A stretch of DNA of 64,000 nt from Actinoplanes sp. TBRC 11911 (lineage in GTDB: Bacteria; Actinomycetota; Actinomycetes; Mycobacteriales; Micromonosporaceae). The position numbers and the translations under genes were made by a program. The DNA lies in NCBI RefSeq assembly GCF_012933445.1, contig NZ_JABBNC010000001.1, forward strand, positions 186,001 through 250,000, read 5' to 3'. The notes under the pieces were generated by a model, which was not told the origin of the DNA, ran no database searches, and saw nothing but the letters and a program-made list of their open reading frames with translations. Below are positions 16,950 through 26,792 of the stretch, one piece after another (the stretch's first letter is position 1; each line of letters starts with the position of its first letter).

Positions 16950-17714
16950 ATGCTTGGCGTGACACTTGATTCGCGGAATCTCGGCGGCCCGGAACAAGAA
17001 CACATAACGTTATCGATCACTCACTCAAGCGAATTGCTGAGCGACGGATCGACGCGCGGTGGCGCCCTGGAGGCGATCAGCGGCGAGGTTCTCACAAGGC
17101 GCTCGCTGGAGGTCTCGCCGACCAGCTTCATCACGATCATCAGCATCATTCTCGGCGTCGCGCTCGGGCTCCTCGCGCAGAACACGTTTCCGGCGCCGTC
17201 CCCGCTGATCGCCGTGCAGAGCGCCAGCCTGTTGTTGCTGTTCGCGTGCACGTTCTACTACTACCTGTCGATGAGCATCGTGCTCCGCTGGGCGCCGTCC
17301 TTCGTCGACTGCTCGGCGCCCTTCCTGATCGCCAGCCTGGAGATCCCGCCGGCCTACTTCCTGGGGCACGTCGCTGCCTGGAACGGCTGGCTCTCGGCCC
17401 TTTTCCTGTCGGTCGCCGCGGGTGTCTACAGCACGATCAAGTATTCGCCGATCTCGCATTTCGGCGGCGACCGGCAGCCGCAGGAAATGTGGCACCGGCT
17501 CCAGCGCGAACTCACCTACGGCCTGGTCGTCGGCGCCCTTTTCCTGGGCGCGCTCGGCTTGCTGGCGCAATTCGCGCCGGCCGGTGAAATGTGGTGGGGT
17601 TTCACCGGCTGCGTCGCCGAGCTCGCCACGCTGGTGATGATCGTGGCCCGGATGGAGCTCCGGATGTCGCAGATTCACGCCTATTACGGAGTGGATCGCC
17701 CGCCGTTCAATTGA
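16950..17714 (+). CDS. hypothetical polytopic membrane protein
   Basis: 254 residues with an N-terminal soluble segment of about 55 residues. About six hydrophobic helices follow: SFITIISIILGVALGLLA, LIAVQSASLLLLFACTFYYY, FLIASLEIPPAYFLGHV, WLSALFLSVAAGVYS, LVVGALFLGALGLLAQF and GCVAELATLVMIVA. The start ATG at 16950 has AAGGGG 6-10 bases upstream. I do not recognise the family. The preceding CrtC-like gene ends 35 bases before, so the two could be co-transcribed. Confidence 0.8.
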   Translation: MLGVTLDSRNLGGPEQEHITLSITHSSELLSDGSTRGGALEAISGEVLTRRSLEVSPTSFITIISIILGVALGLLAQNTFPAPSPLIAVQSASLLLLFACTFYYYLSMSIVLRWAPSFVDCSAPFLIASLEIPPAYFLGHVAAWNGWLSALFLSVAAGVYSTIKYSPISHFGGDRQPQEMWHRLQRELTYGLVVGALFLGALGLLAQFAPAGEMWWGFTGCVAELATLVMIVARMELRMSQIHAYYGVDRPPFN

Positions 17715-17747
17715 TCACGACCGGCGGGCCACACACATCGGACCGGC

Positions 17748-20396
17748 TCAGCCGAAGTATCTCTGACGCGCCTCCTGGACCGCGGACGGCTTGACCTCAC
17801 CGCGCCGGGCCAGCACCGCGAGCGTCTCCACCACGATCGACTGCGGATCGACCCCGAAATGCCGGCGGACCGCCTCGCGCGTGTCGGACAGCCCGAAGCC
17901 GTCCGTGCCGATCGAGTGCCACTCCTGCGGCACCCACTGGTTGATCTGGTCGGGCACCGCCCGCATCCAATCGCTGACCGCGATCACCGGGCCGGGCGCG
18001 CCGTCCAAGGCCTTGGTCACGTACGGGATCCGGTCCTCGCCGTCGAGCCGCGCGGCGTCACAGGCCAGCGCGTCCCGCCGCAGTTCGGTCCACGAGGTCG
18101 CGGACCAGACGTCGGCCGCCACGCCCCAGTCGGACGCGAGCAGCCGCTGCGCCTCGAGGGCCCAGTGAATGGCCGTGCCGGACGCGAGCAACTGGGTGCG
18201 CGGCGCGTCCGCCTCGGCCGGCGCGGCGGCCGGCCGGGACCGGTACAGGCCCTTGATGATGCCCTCCTCGATGGAGGGGTCCGACGGCATCGCGGGCTGC
18301 ACTTTCGGCTCGTTGTAGACCGTCAGGTAGTAGAAGACGTCCTCCGCGGCGGGCCCGTACATCCGGCGCAGCCCGTCCCGCACGATCACGGCGATCTCGT
18401 ACGCGAACGCGGGATCGTAGGCGACCGCCGCCGGGTTGGTGGACGCGATCAGGTGCGAGTGCCCGTCCGCGTGCTGCAGCCCCTCCCCGGTCATCGTGGT
18501 GCGGCCCGAGGTGGCCCCGATGAGGAACCCGCGCCCCAGCTGGTCGGCGAGCGCCCACATCTGATCGGCGGTCCGCTGCCAGCCGAACATCGCGTAGAAG
18601 ATGTAGAACGGGATCATCGGCTCGCCGTGCGTGGCGTACGACGTGGCCGCCGCGGTGAAGTCGGCCATCGACCCGGCCTCGGTGATGCCCTCGTTGAGGA
18701 TCTGCCCGTCGGTGGCTTCCTTGTAGTACAGCAGCATGTCCCGGTCGACCGGGTCGTAGGTCTGCCCGGACGGCGAATAGATACCGGCGGTGGGGAACAA
18801 CGACTCCATGCCGAAGGTGCGTGCCTCGTCCGGGACCACCGGGACCCATCGCTTGCCGGTCTCCTTGTCGCGCATCAGGTCCTTGATGAGGCGTACGAAG
18901 GCCATGGTTGTCGCGATTTCCTGGGTGCCCGAGCCCTTGGCCAGGGCCTCGAACGGCTTCGGCGACGGCGCCGGGAGCGCCACTGGGTGGACCCGCCGGG
19001 CGGGAGCGGGTCCACCGAGGGCGGCGCGGCGCTCCCGGAGATAACGAACCTCCGGGGAATCGGCGCCGGGATGAACGTACGGAACCAGATCGTCGCCGAG
19101 CTTGCTGTCCGGGATCGGGAGTTCGAGCAGGTCGCGCAGCGCGCGGAACTCGTCGCCGGTCAGCTTCTTCATCTGGTGGTTGGCGTTGCGCGACTCGAAG
19201 CCGGGGCCGAGCGTGTAGCCCTTGACGGTCTGCACGAGGATCACCGTCGGCGCGCCCTGGTGAGCCACGGCGGCCTGGTACGCCGCATACACCTTGCGGG
19301 GCTCGTGACCCGCGCGCGAGGAGTGGAAGGTCTCGAGAATTTTGGCGTCGCTCAGCTTGGCGGACAAATCCGACAAATCGCGGCTTGAGCCGAAGAAATG
19401 CTCCCGGATGTACGAGGCATCTCGAGCGGCGTATGTCTGGAACTGACCGTCGGGCACCTCGCCGAGGCGGCGCACCAGCGCACCGGTGGTGTCGAGGGCG
19501 AACAACTCGTCCCACGCCGAGCCCCAGAGCGACTTCACGACGTTCCACCCGGCGGCGCGGAACTGCGACTCGAGCTCCTGGACGATCTTGAAGTTGGAGC
19601 GGACCGGACCGTCGAGTCGCTGCAGGTTGCAGTTGATCACGAAGGTGAGGTTGTCCAGGCCCTCGCGACCGGCCAGGGCGAGCGCGGCGGTCGATTCCGG
19701 CTCGTCCATCTCGCCGTCGCCGAGGAACGCCCACACGTGCGAGCCGGAGGTGTCCTTGATGTCGCGGTTCTGCAGATAGCGGTTGAAACGCGCCTGGTAG
19801 ATAGCGGAGATCGGGCCCAGGCCCATCGAGACGGTGGGGAACTCCCAGAGCCACGGCAGCCGGCGGGGATGCGGGTACGACGGGAGGCCGTCGCCGCCGG
19901 CCTCCTGCCGGAACCGGTCGAGCTGGCCCTCGCTGAGCCGCCCGTCGAGGAACGCGCGGGCGTAGATGCCGGGCGACGCGTGCCCCTGCAAGTAGAGCTG
20001 GTCGCCGGAGCCGTCCGCCTCCTTGCCGCGGAAGAAGTGCTGGAAGCCGATCTCGTAGAGCCACGCGGCCGAGGCGTACGTGGCGATGTGGCCGCCCAGG
20101 CCGAGCTTGCTGCCGCGGGTGACCATCGCGGCGGCGTTCCAGCGGTTCCAGGCGGTGATGCGCCGTTCCAGTTCCTCGTCGCCGGGGAAGGCCGGCTCGG
20201 CGGCGGTGGAGATCGTGTTCAGATAGTCCGTGCCGAGTAACGGGGGCAGCAGCAGACCGGCGTGCTCCAGGGTGCGGCGCATCAGATAGGCGGCGCGCTC
20301 CGGCCCGGCCGCCGCCGTCACGGCGTCGAGGGACTCGGCCCACTCAGCCGTCTCCTCCGGGTCGCGGTCCGGGATCTGGTCGAGCTCACTCATCAT
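17748..20396 (-). CDS. aceE: pyruvate dehydrogenase E1 component, homodimeric type
   Basis: An 882-residue protein, the usual length for AceE. It decarboxylates pyruvate with thiamine diphosphate and passes the acetyl group to the E2 lipoyl domain. It shows the ThDP/Mg motif [20 protein letters not shown] ... [12 protein letters not shown], plus [20 protein letters not shown] and [16 protein letters not shown] from the later domains. The start is one of two tandem ATGs (20394-20396 or 20391-20393) behind GGAAGG. The GntR regulator lies upstream on the same strand, and a 17-bp palindrome sits 38 bases before the start. No E2 or E3 gene is adjacent, as is normal for actinomycete aceE. Confidence 0.97.
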   Translation of the reverse strand: MMSELDQIPDRDPEETAEWAESLDAVTAAAGPERAAYLMRRTLEHAGLLLPPLLGTDYLNTISTAAEPAFPGDEELERRITAWNRWNAAAMVTRGSKLGLGGHIATYASAAWLYEIGFQHFFRGKEADGSGDQLYLQGHASPGIYARAFLDGRLSEGQLDRFRQEAGGDGLPSYPHPRRLPWLWEFPTVSMGLGPISAIYQARFNRYLQNRDIKDTSGSHVWAFLGDGEMDEPESTAALALAGREGLDNLTFVINCNLQRLDGPVRSNFKIVQELESQFRAAGWNVVKSLWGSAWDELFALDTTGALVRRLGEVPDGQFQTYAARDASYIREHFFGSSRDLSDLSAKLSDAKILETFHSSRAGHEPRKVYAAYQAAVAHQGAPTVILVQTVKGYTLGPGFESRNANHQMKKLTGDEFRALRDLLELPIPDSKLGDDLVPYVHPGADSPEVRYLRERRAALGGPAPARRVHPVALPAPSPKPFEALAKGSGTQEIATTMAFVRLIKDLMRDKETGKRWVPVVPDEARTFGMESLFPTAGIYSPSGQTYDPVDRDMLLYYKEATDGQILNEGITEAGSMADFTAAATSYATHGEPMIPFYIFYAMFGWQRTADQMWALADQLGRGFLIGATSGRTTMTGEGLQHADGHSHLIASTNPAAVAYDPAFAYEIAVIVRDGLRRMYGPAAEDVFYYLTVYNEPKVQPAMPSDPSIEEGIIKGLYRSRPAAAPAEADAPRTQLLASGTAIHWALEAQRLLASDWGVAADVWSATSWTELRRDALACDAARLDGEDRIPYVTKALDGAPGPVIAVSDWMRAVPDQINQWVPQEWHSIGTDGFGLSDTREAVRRHFGVDPQSIVVETLAVLARRGEVKPSAVQEARQRYFG

Positions 20397-20434
20397 TCGC
20401 CGCCTTCCACGTGTGTCCCCGCAAACTCTAGCTC

Positions 20435-20451
20435 TGATCGATGATCGATCA
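20435..20451. promoter_or_regulatory. palindromic operator candidate upstream of aceE
   Basis: TGATCGAT-G-ATCGATCA is a perfect 17-bp inverted repeat in the 76-base space between the GntR-type regulator gene and aceE, both on the minus strand. FCD-type GntR proteins bind short palindromes, so this is the likely site through which the neighbouring regulator controls aceE. Confidence 0.65.
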
Positions 20452-20472
20452 AAGCCCCGGGGCGTGACACCC

Positions 20473-21102
20473 TCAAAGCTGCGGAGCGCACCCCAGGACG
20501 TGGGCCCGGACCAGCTCGGCGACCTCGGGATCGCGCCGCCGGAACGCGGCCACGACGGCCTCGTGCTCCTCCGCGTACGACTGCTGCCGGGTGCCCAGCC
20601 ACCGGATCGCCAGCGTCGTCCACACCTCGATGCCGAGCGACTCCCAGGTGTGCAGCAGCACGCTGTTGCCGGAGGCGCGCACCAGTTCGCGGTGGAAGGC
20701 CACGGTATGCCGGACCTGCGCCGCGCCGTCGCCGAGACGATCGGCCTCGTACAGCGCCGCGACCTCGGGTTCCAGCACCGTGACGGCCTCGTACAGCCGC
20801 GGCGCGGCCAGCGTCGCCGCGAGCTGCTCCAGGCCGGCCCGCACCGGGTAGATCTCCTCGAGATCGGCCGCGGACAGGTTGCGGACCCGGACCCCCTTGT
20901 TCGGTGCCGACTCGATCAGCCGCAGCACCTCAAGCTCGCGCAGCGCCTCCCGGACCGGGGTCTGGCTGACGTCCAGCTCGGCCGCGATCCCCCGCTCGAC
21001 GATCCGCTCGCCCGGCTTCCAGCGGCCGCTGACGATCCCCTCGAGGATGTACTCGCGGATCTGCCGCGGCAGCGACTGGACGACCGGCGTGGCCATGGGC
21101 AC
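20473..21102 (-). CDS. GntR-family (FCD) transcriptional regulator
   Basis: 209 residues. The N-terminal winged helix contains [40 protein letters not shown] and [15 protein letters not shown]. The C-terminal all-helical FCD domain includes [17 protein letters not shown] and [15 protein letters not shown], with the metal-binding His residues typical of FadR/FCD proteins. The start is GTG at 21100-21102, with GGAGGGG 7-13 bases upstream. It lies directly upstream of aceE, so the inducer may be a small carboxylate such as pyruvate or lactate (inference). Confidence 0.92.
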   Translation of the reverse strand: MPMATPVVQSLPRQIREYILEGIVSGRWKPGERIVERGIAAELDVSQTPVREALRELEVLRLIESAPNKGVRVRNLSAADLEEIYPVRAGLEQLAATLAAPRLYEAVTVLEPEVAALYEADRLGDGAAQVRHTVAFHRELVRASGNSVLLHTWESLGIEVWTTLAIRWLGTRQQSYAEEHEAVVAAFRRRDPEVAELVRAHVLGCAPQL

Positions 21103-21263
21103 GGCGTACCCCTCCGACGAAAAGGGCGAGCAGGAACTGCCTAGACAATACGGCGGACCGGCCGACCCACGAATGTCACCGCCGGTTTACCCTCGGCCGA
21201 AAGAGGCAGCCGTCACATGCTGGGCGTTCATGTCACTTCTCGCGGCTCTGCCTCGTCCACAGG

Positions 21264-22193
21264 GTGAAAAGTCCGGAGGGGGGCGAACGAGCCGTGGGCC
21301 GTGAAGAGGAACTAGCGCAGGCGTACGACGCCGCACGCCCGCGGCTGATCCGCGTGGCGTACTCGGTGCTGGGCACGTACAGCGACGCGGAGGACGCCGT
21401 CTCGGACACCTGGCTGAAGCTGGTCGGCGCGGACCGCCGGGACCGGGTGCTCGACGTCGAGGCGTGGGCCACCGTGGCGGTCGCCCGGGCCGCGCTCGAC
21501 ACGCTGCGCTCGACCCGGATGCGCCGCGAGACCTACGTGGGGCCGTGGCTGCCGGAGCCGATCGTGGAGCGCCTGCCGAGCGAGTCGAACCCGGCCGACC
21601 GGGTCACCCTGGACGACAGCGTCAGTTACGCGCTGCTGGTGGTGCTGGAGTCGCTGACCCCGGCCGAGCGTACGGCGTTCGTACTGCACGATCTGTTCGC
21701 GATGCCGTTCCAGGACGTCGCCTCGGTGGTCGGCCGCACGCCCGCGGCGGTCCGGCAGCTGGCGTCGCGGGCGCGCGGCCATGTGCAGGCCAGCACGCCG
21801 CGGCTGAAGGTGGACGCGGACGAGCACAAGAGGACGGTGTCGGCGTTCCTCGCGGCGGCCGCCGGCGGGGACCTGAACGGGCTGGTCTCGCTGCTGGACC
21901 ACGACGTCGTCGCGACGTCGGACGGCGGCGGCCAGGTCAGCGCGGCCCGGCGCCCGGTCCAGGGCGCGGAGAAGGTGGCCCGGTTCATCCTCGGGCTGCT
22001 GGCCCGGTACGTCCCGGACCGGCGCGCCGACCTCGTCATGGTCAACGGGGTGCTGGGCATCGCCCGCTACGACGGCGACCACCTGGACTTCGTGGTGTCG
22101 TTCGGCACCGGCGGCGGGCGCATCGAGACCATCGACATCGTGCGCGCGCCGGAGAAACTGGAACACGCAGCCGCGGGGGATCACCTTTCATGA
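21264..22193 (+). CDS. ECF41-type RNA polymerase sigma factor
   Basis: 309 residues from the GTG at 21264; an alternative GTG at 21294 lies behind a GGAGGGGGG run. Sigma region 2 (PRLIRVAYSVLGTYSDAEDA, VSDTWLKL) and region 4 (LTPAERTAFVLHDLFAMPFQ, DVASVVGRTPAAVRQLASRA) are followed by a C-terminal SnoaL-like domain. That domain holds the DGGGQVSAARRPVQG motif that defines ECF41 factors and tunes their activity in place of an anti-sigma protein. The 3' end overlaps the next gene by ATGA, so sigma factor, TetR regulator and oxidoreductase form one operon. ECF41 factors commonly control a neighbouring redox enzyme. Confidence 0.92.
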   Translation: MKSPEGGERAVGREEELAQAYDAARPRLIRVAYSVLGTYSDAEDAVSDTWLKLVGADRRDRVLDVEAWATVAVARAALDTLRSTRMRRETYVGPWLPEPIVERLPSESNPADRVTLDDSVSYALLVVLESLTPAERTAFVLHDLFAMPFQDVASVVGRTPAAVRQLASRARGHVQASTPRLKVDADEHKRTVSAFLAAAAGGDLNGLVSLLDHDVVATSDGGGQVSAARRPVQGAEKVARFILGLLARYVPDRRADLVMVNGVLGIARYDGDHLDFVVSFGTGGGRIETIDIVRAPEKLEHAAAGDHLS

Positions 22194-22771
22194 GCCAGGA
22201 TCGCCGGTCCCGCCGGACCCGCAAGGTGCTCCAGGAGTCGATCATCGACCTGTTGCGGCGCGAGTCGCTGTCGAAGGTCACCGTCAGTCAGATAGCGGCC
22301 CACGCGGACGTGTCCCGGCAGGCGTTCTACCTGCACTTCACGTCCAAGGAAGATCTGCTGCTGAGCCACATCGACGACATCTTCGACAGCATCCGCGCGG
22401 CTCTCGTGCCGGCGCCCTCGCACCCCCACCGGACCGGCCTGCGCGAGCTGTTCGTCGCGGCGTTCGAGGAGTGGCGCCGGCACGCGGGGTCCCTGGAGCT
22501 GGTGATGCGGCTGGAGGACCGGGACCGGCTGATGGACCGCATCCGGCTGCACATTTCCGACCTGATGTATATGTTCACCCGCTACGGGCGGGAGGACATC
22601 GCTTCTCCCCCACTGCTCGGCTATGTGATCGACTACCGTAGCGGGGGGATGTTCCTGCTGCTGAAGTCGTGGCTGCACGACGGCTGCTCGGTGCCGCCCA
22701 AGGAGATGGCCGACCTGGTGTACGAGCTGACCGCGACCTACGTCCGGGAGCCGGCCACGCGAACCCGCTGA
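22190..22771 (+). CDS. TetR/AcrR-family regulator
   Basis: 193 residues. The N-terminal helix-turn-helix is SKVTVSQIAAHADVSRQAFY then LHFTSKEDLLLSHID, and the C-terminus is a helical ligand domain (DYRSGGMFLLLKSWLHDGCS). Its ATG overlaps the ECF41 stop by four bases (ATGA), implying translational coupling. The quinone-reductase-like gene follows 12 bases after its stop. The unit looks like a small redox- or xenobiotic-responsive operon with two layers of control. Confidence 0.92.
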   Translation: MSQDRRSRRTRKVLQESIIDLLRRESLSKVTVSQIAAHADVSRQAFYLHFTSKEDLLLSHIDDIFDSIRAALVPAPSHPHRTGLRELFVAAFEEWRRHAGSLELVMRLEDRDRLMDRIRLHISDLMYMFTRYGREDIASPPLLGYVIDYRSGGMFLLLKSWLHDGCSVPPKEMADLVYELTATYVREPATRTR

Positions 22772-22783
22772 GGAGGGGCCGCC

Positions 22784-23689
22784 GTGCGCGCTGCCGGAAT
22801 CGCCGAACCGTCGGGCGAGGTACGCCCGCTCGACCTGCCCCGCCCGCCCGCGCCGGCCCACGACGAGGTGCTCATCGACGTCCGCGCCGCCGGGGTGGCG
22901 AGCTGGGACGACATCATGCGCGTCGAGGACTGGGCCAGCGGGCTGGAGCTGCCGCACGCCCTGGGCGTCGAGGCGGCCGGGGTGGTCGCGGCGACCGGCT
23001 CCGACGACTTCATGGTCGGCGACGCGGTGATGACCTTCGTGTATCCGCTGCGCCGCGGCGCGTGCTGGGCCGAGCAGGTGCTAGCCCCGGTTACCGCGGT
23101 CGCGATCCGGCCCGAGGAGCTCGACGAGGCGGCCGCGGGGGCCTTCCCGGTGCCGGCGCTGACCGCGTACCAGGTCCTGCACGACGTGCTGCGGCTCGAC
23201 TCCGGCGAACGGCTGCTGGTGCACGGCGCCGGCGGCGTGACCGGCTCGCTGATCGTCCAGCTCGCCCTGCTGGTCGGCGCCGAGGTGGTGGCCACCGCGG
23301 GTCCGCGCGGCCTGGAGCGCCTCGCCGGCCACGGCAAGGTGCGGCTGGTCGACCGTACCCGGGACGGCTGGCAGCGCGAGGTGGGCCAGGGCCTCGACGC
23401 GGCCGTCAACGCGGCCCCGGACGGCATCGATTTCGCGATGTCCGTGGTGCGCGACGGCGGCCGGCTGGCCAGCATCACCGACTCGACGCTGCCCGAGGCC
23501 CGCGACATCGAGACCCATTACCACGTCGTCCGCCCGGACGGCGCCCAGCTGGCGCTGCTCGGCTCGATGACCGGCGACGGCGGCGTCCGCTTCCCGCCCG
23601 TGCGCACGTTCCCGCTGACCGAGGCGAACGCCGCGTTACAGCTCGCCACCCAGGGCGCGGGCGGCGACGCGGTGGTCCTGCTGCCGTAG
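22784..23689 (+). CDS. zinc-independent NADPH:quinone reductase-like MDR protein
   Basis: 301 residues from the GTG at 22784, behind a perfect AGGAGG. It is a medium-chain dehydrogenase/reductase without structural zinc cysteines: N-terminal GroES-like part (EVLIDVRAAGVASWDDIMRV, ALGVEAAGVVAATGS), then a Rossmann domain with LLVHGAGGVTGSLIVQLALL (AxGGVG-type NADPH motif). The C-terminal FPLTEANAALQLATQGAGGD is typical of quinone oxidoreductases. It probably reduces quinones or enones. Third gene of the ECF41-TetR operon. Confidence 0.9.
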   Translation: MRAAGIAEPSGEVRPLDLPRPPAPAHDEVLIDVRAAGVASWDDIMRVEDWASGLELPHALGVEAAGVVAATGSDDFMVGDAVMTFVYPLRRGACWAEQVLAPVTAVAIRPEELDEAAAGAFPVPALTAYQVLHDVLRLDSGERLLVHGAGGVTGSLIVQLALLVGAEVVATAGPRGLERLAGHGKVRLVDRTRDGWQREVGQGLDAAVNAAPDGIDFAMSVVRDGGRLASITDSTLPEARDIETHYHVVRPDGAQLALLGSMTGDGGVRFPPVRTFPLTEANAALQLATQGAGGDAVVLLP

Positions 23690-23694
23690 CCGCG

Positions 23695-25113
23695 TCAGGC
23701 GACGTCGGGCCGTGTCATCAGCGGCGACCGCAGGTGCACCAGCAGATCGGGTTTGGTCAGGGGCACGGTGTTCCAGGTCGCCGTGGCCGTCCCGGCATCG
23801 GCGTCGATCACCAGCCGGACCCGGTGCGGGGTGGTGATGACATAGAGGTCGGCGACGAAGGTGTCGCCCTGCCAGGCGCCGGTCGTGGCGATCGGCCGGC
23901 CGAGCGGCGAACTTTCCCGCCAATCGCCGTATCCGGCCTCGACGGTGAGCTCCGACCCGAACCGCACAAGCCACCCGCCCTCGATCGGGTCGACGCACAC
24001 CGTGGTGCCGCCGGCCAGCGGCGAATCCTCGGCGGAGGCCTCGAGTTTCGCTTCGGCCGAGCGTTCCGGGGCGGCTGCGCCGGGCACCGGCGGCAGCGAC
24101 AGCAGCCACAGCCGATCGGCGAGAGCCTCGTCGTCATGGGCGCTGTCGGCGTCATCCATGCCGGGCAGCAGGCACTCCCAGATCGCGTCCAGCGCGAGTT
24201 GCTCGTCGATCGTGGCGGCGGTCATGGCGACGACGAGGTCGTGCTGGGGAACGACCAGGCATTGCTGGCCGTTGGCGCCGTTCCCGAAGTAGCCGTGCCG
24301 GGACATCCAGAACTGGTACCCGTATCCGCGGAGAAAATCGGCGCCCGCACCGCCAACCTCCGCGGGCAGCGTCTCGACGTGCCGGCTGGTCGCGAGCCGC
24401 ACCCACTCGCGCGGAACGAGTTGCCGGTCTCCCCAGCGGCCGTCACGCCGCAGCAGCTCGCCGAACGCCGCGACGGCCTCGGTCGTGAGATGCAGCCCGT
24501 GGAACCCGAAGGCGGCGCCGCTCGCCACCCGGTCCCACTCGGCGTGATCGACACCCATCGGCTCGAACAGGCGCTCGTCGAGCAGCCCCGGCAGGTCGCG
24601 GCCGGTCACCCGTTCCACCATCCGGGCCAGCAGGAAGGTGGTCGCGTTGTCGTAGGCGTGTCGGGTTCCCTCCGGGTCGGGGAACGGCACACGCAGGAAG
24701 CCCTTCACCAGATCGTCCGGTTCGAGCTGCCAGGCCTCGGCGAGGCTGTCCGTACGGTGCCCGCTCGTCATCGACAGCAGGTGGTGAACGGTGACGCGGC
24801 GGCCTTGTTCGGAGACGTCCTCCGGAACGTGGCCGGGCAGCACGTCCACGACCCGATCGTCGAGCGAGAGCAGCCCGTCGGCGATGGCGAGCCCCACCGC
24901 GACGGAGGTGAACGATTTGGTCAGCGAGTAGAGGAGGTGCGGGCGGCCGGCCGAGTACGGCGCCCACCAGCCCTCGGCCAGCACGTGACCTCGGCGCACG
25001 ACCATGATGGAGTGACACTCGACCGACTGTCGTTCGAGCCGGTCCAGCAAGGCGGCGATCGCGCGGGACGACACCCCCGAGGCTGCCGGCGTCGACCGCG
25101 GCAGGAAAGGCAT
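23695..25113 (-). CDS. serine hydrolase, beta-lactamase/transpeptidase fold (class C-like)
   Basis: 472 residues. The family motifs are S63-L-T-K66 (LLYSLTKSF) and Y154-D-N156 (RHAYDNATTF), the usual SxxK and YxN pair of EstB/AmpC-like esterases and D-aminopeptidases. A C-terminal beta-sandwich-like extension follows (about 330-472). There is no signal peptide, so it acts in the cytoplasm, probably as an esterase or amidase. It converges on the quinone-reductase operon, leaving 5 bases. The hairpin at 25128-25158 separates it from qcrB upstream, so it is likely transcribed alone. Confidence 0.9.
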   Translation of the reverse strand: MPFLPRSTPAASGVSSRAIAALLDRLERQSVECHSIMVVRRGHVLAEGWWAPYSAGRPHLLYSLTKSFTSVAVGLAIADGLLSLDDRVVDVLPGHVPEDVSEQGRRVTVHHLLSMTSGHRTDSLAEAWQLEPDDLVKGFLRVPFPDPEGTRHAYDNATTFLLARMVERVTGRDLPGLLDERLFEPMGVDHAEWDRVASGAAFGFHGLHLTTEAVAAFGELLRRDGRWGDRQLVPREWVRLATSRHVETLPAEVGGAGADFLRGYGYQFWMSRHGYFGNGANGQQCLVVPQHDLVVAMTAATIDEQLALDAIWECLLPGMDDADSAHDDEALADRLWLLSLPPVPGAAAPERSAEAKLEASAEDSPLAGGTTVCVDPIEGGWLVRFGSELTVEAGYGDWRESSPLGRPIATTGAWQGDTFVADLYVITTPHRVRLVIDADAGTATATWNTVPLTKPDLLVHLRSPLMTRPDVA

Positions 25114-25127
25114 CCGAGCACCCTAAC

Positions 25128-25158
25128 GCCCGGCCACCCGAGAGGGGGGTGGCCGGGC
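25128..25158 (-). terminator. strong hairpin after the qcrB-like gene
   Basis: GCCCGGCCACCC (25128-25139) and GGGTGGCCGGGC (25147-25158) form a perfect 12-bp stem with a 7-base loop. It starts 13 bases past the qcrB stop on the minus strand. Confidence 0.75.
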
Positions 25159-25170
25159 CGTCTGGTCAGC

Positions 25171-26769
25171 TCACCTCTTCGACTCGACCTCGCGCGGCTT
25201 CGCGTCCGGGACCTGCTCCACCGGGAAGAAGAAGCCCTTCACCGCCGGCGCGAGGCCGCCCACCCGGTTCATCTTCTTGGGGACGGCCCAACCGGCGTAC
25301 GGCAAAGGCTTGTCCGAAAGGGGTTGATGGACCTCGACGAAACCGCCGTTGGGCGAGCGGCGGATGATGCCGGTCTCGATGCCGTGCGCCAGCACCTCGC
25401 GGTCGTGCTGCTGCAGGCCGAGGCAGATCCGCACGGTGATGTAGTACGCGATCGGCGGGCCCAGCACCAGCGCGATCCGGCCGCCCCAGACCATCGCGTT
25501 CACGCTGATGTGGAACTTGTCGGCGATGATGTCGTTGGCGCCGGAGATCATCGCGACGGCGTAGAAGGTCAGCGCCATCGCGCCCACGCCGGTGCGCTGC
25601 GGCACGTCGCGCGGTCGCTGCAGCAGGTTGTGCCAGCCCTTGTCCTTGGTGAGCCGGCGTTCCAGCTGCGGATACAAGGCGGCCGCGGTGAGCATCCCGC
25701 CGAAGAGGACGACGCCGGGCCAGAACACCGGCGGGATCGAGTATCCGTCGCCGATCGGGATGGTGATCTGCCACGGCGGGAAGATGCGCAGCAGGCCGTC
25801 GAGGAACATCACGTACCAGTCGGGCTGGCTGGACGAGGCCGCGTTGGCGCCGGACGACGGGCCGTACAGCCAGATCGGGTTGATCTGCAGCAGGCCCGCG
25901 ATCGCCGCCAGCACGCCGAAGACGATGAAGAACAGGCCGCCGCGCTTCATCGCGTACCGGGGGAACAGCCGCTCGCCGACCACGTTCTCCTCGGTGCGCC
26001 GCGGGCCGGGGAACTGGGCCGGCTTCTGCTTCAGCGACAGTCCGATGAGGAGCGCGAAGACGCCCAGCACGGCGACCGGCAGCACGAACGAGTGCAGCAC
26101 GTTGAGCCGGGTGATGATGACGTCGCCCGGGTATTCGCCGCCGAACAGCGATGCCGAGATCCACGTGCCGGCCACCGGGATCGACAGCATGATGCCCTGC
26201 GCGATGTGCAGGCCGGTGCCGGAGAGCCCGTCGTCCGGCAGTCCGTAGCCGCTCCACCCCTCGAGGAAGCCGAGCACGAACAGCACGACGCCGATGATCC
26301 AGCTCGCCTCGCGCGGCCGGCGGAACGCGCCGGTGAAGAACATGCGCGCCAGGTGCGCCACGAGCGAGGCCATGAACAGCAGCGCCGCCCAGTGGTGCAA
26401 CTGCCGGACGAAAAGACCCCCGCGCACGTCAAACGAAATATCAAGTGCGCTTTCGTACGCCCGGGAAACCTCGGTTCCGCGCAATGCCGTGTAGGAGCCG
26501 TGGTACGTCACGGGCTGCATCGACGGATCGAAGAATATGGTGAGGAAAACCCCGCTGATCAACAGGACAATGAACGAGAACAACGCGATCTCGCCCAGCA
26601 GGAACGACCAGTGATCCGGGAAGACCTTGTTCAGCAGCGACCGCAGCGGGGTCGCCACCCGATATTGTTGGTCGGCTTCGGCCGCCGCCGCGATAATGCG
26701 GTTCGGTCGGCGCTGCTTACTTGGCTTCGCCACGTTCTTAAGACGGAACAGGGGCCGCGTCTGTGACAT
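25171..26769 (-). CDS. qcrB: cytochrome b subunit of the bc1 complex (QcrB-like), stand-alone paralogue
   Basis: 532 residues, the size of actinobacterial QcrB, with the haem-ligand helices (VRQLHHWAALLFMASLVAHL and LNVLHSFVLPVAVLGVF), FLEGWSGYGLPDDGLSGTGL, and the Qo-site motif PDWY (QPDWYVMFLDGLLRIF). It would oxidise menaquinol as part of the bcc-aa3 supercomplex. The partner genes qcrC, qcrA and cta are not adjacent. It is therefore a second copy or relocated subunit rather than part of the standard operon. A small membrane-protein gene ends 23 bases upstream on the same strand and may be co-transcribed. Whether it replaces or modifies the housekeeping subunit cannot be told from here. 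Confidence 0.93.
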   Translation of the reverse strand: MSQTRPLFRLKNVAKPSKQRRPNRIIAAAAEADQQYRVATPLRSLLNKVFPDHWSFLLGEIALFSFIVLLISGVFLTIFFDPSMQPVTYHGSYTALRGTEVSRAYESALDISFDVRGGLFVRQLHHWAALLFMASLVAHLARMFFTGAFRRPREASWIIGVVLFVLGFLEGWSGYGLPDDGLSGTGLHIAQGIMLSIPVAGTWISASLFGGEYPGDVIITRLNVLHSFVLPVAVLGVFALLIGLSLKQKPAQFPGPRRTEENVVGERLFPRYAMKRGGLFFIVFGVLAAIAGLLQINPIWLYGPSSGANAASSSQPDWYVMFLDGLLRIFPPWQITIPIGDGYSIPPVFWPGVVLFGGMLTAAALYPQLERRLTKDKGWHNLLQRPRDVPQRTGVGAMALTFYAVAMISGANDIIADKFHISVNAMVWGGRIALVLGPPIAYYITVRICLGLQQHDREVLAHGIETGIIRRSPNGGFVEVHQPLSDKPLPYAGWAVPKKMNRVGGLAPAVKGFFFPVEQVPDAKPREVESKR

Positions 26770-26792
26770 CGCGGGCCCGCACGTCGGCTACG

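Noticed and set aside
22669..26766. 1365-codon open frame on the plus strand
   Set aside because: It runs in a shadow frame through the TetR and quinone-reductase genes, then antisense to the hydrolase and qcrB-like genes; no domain or start signal.
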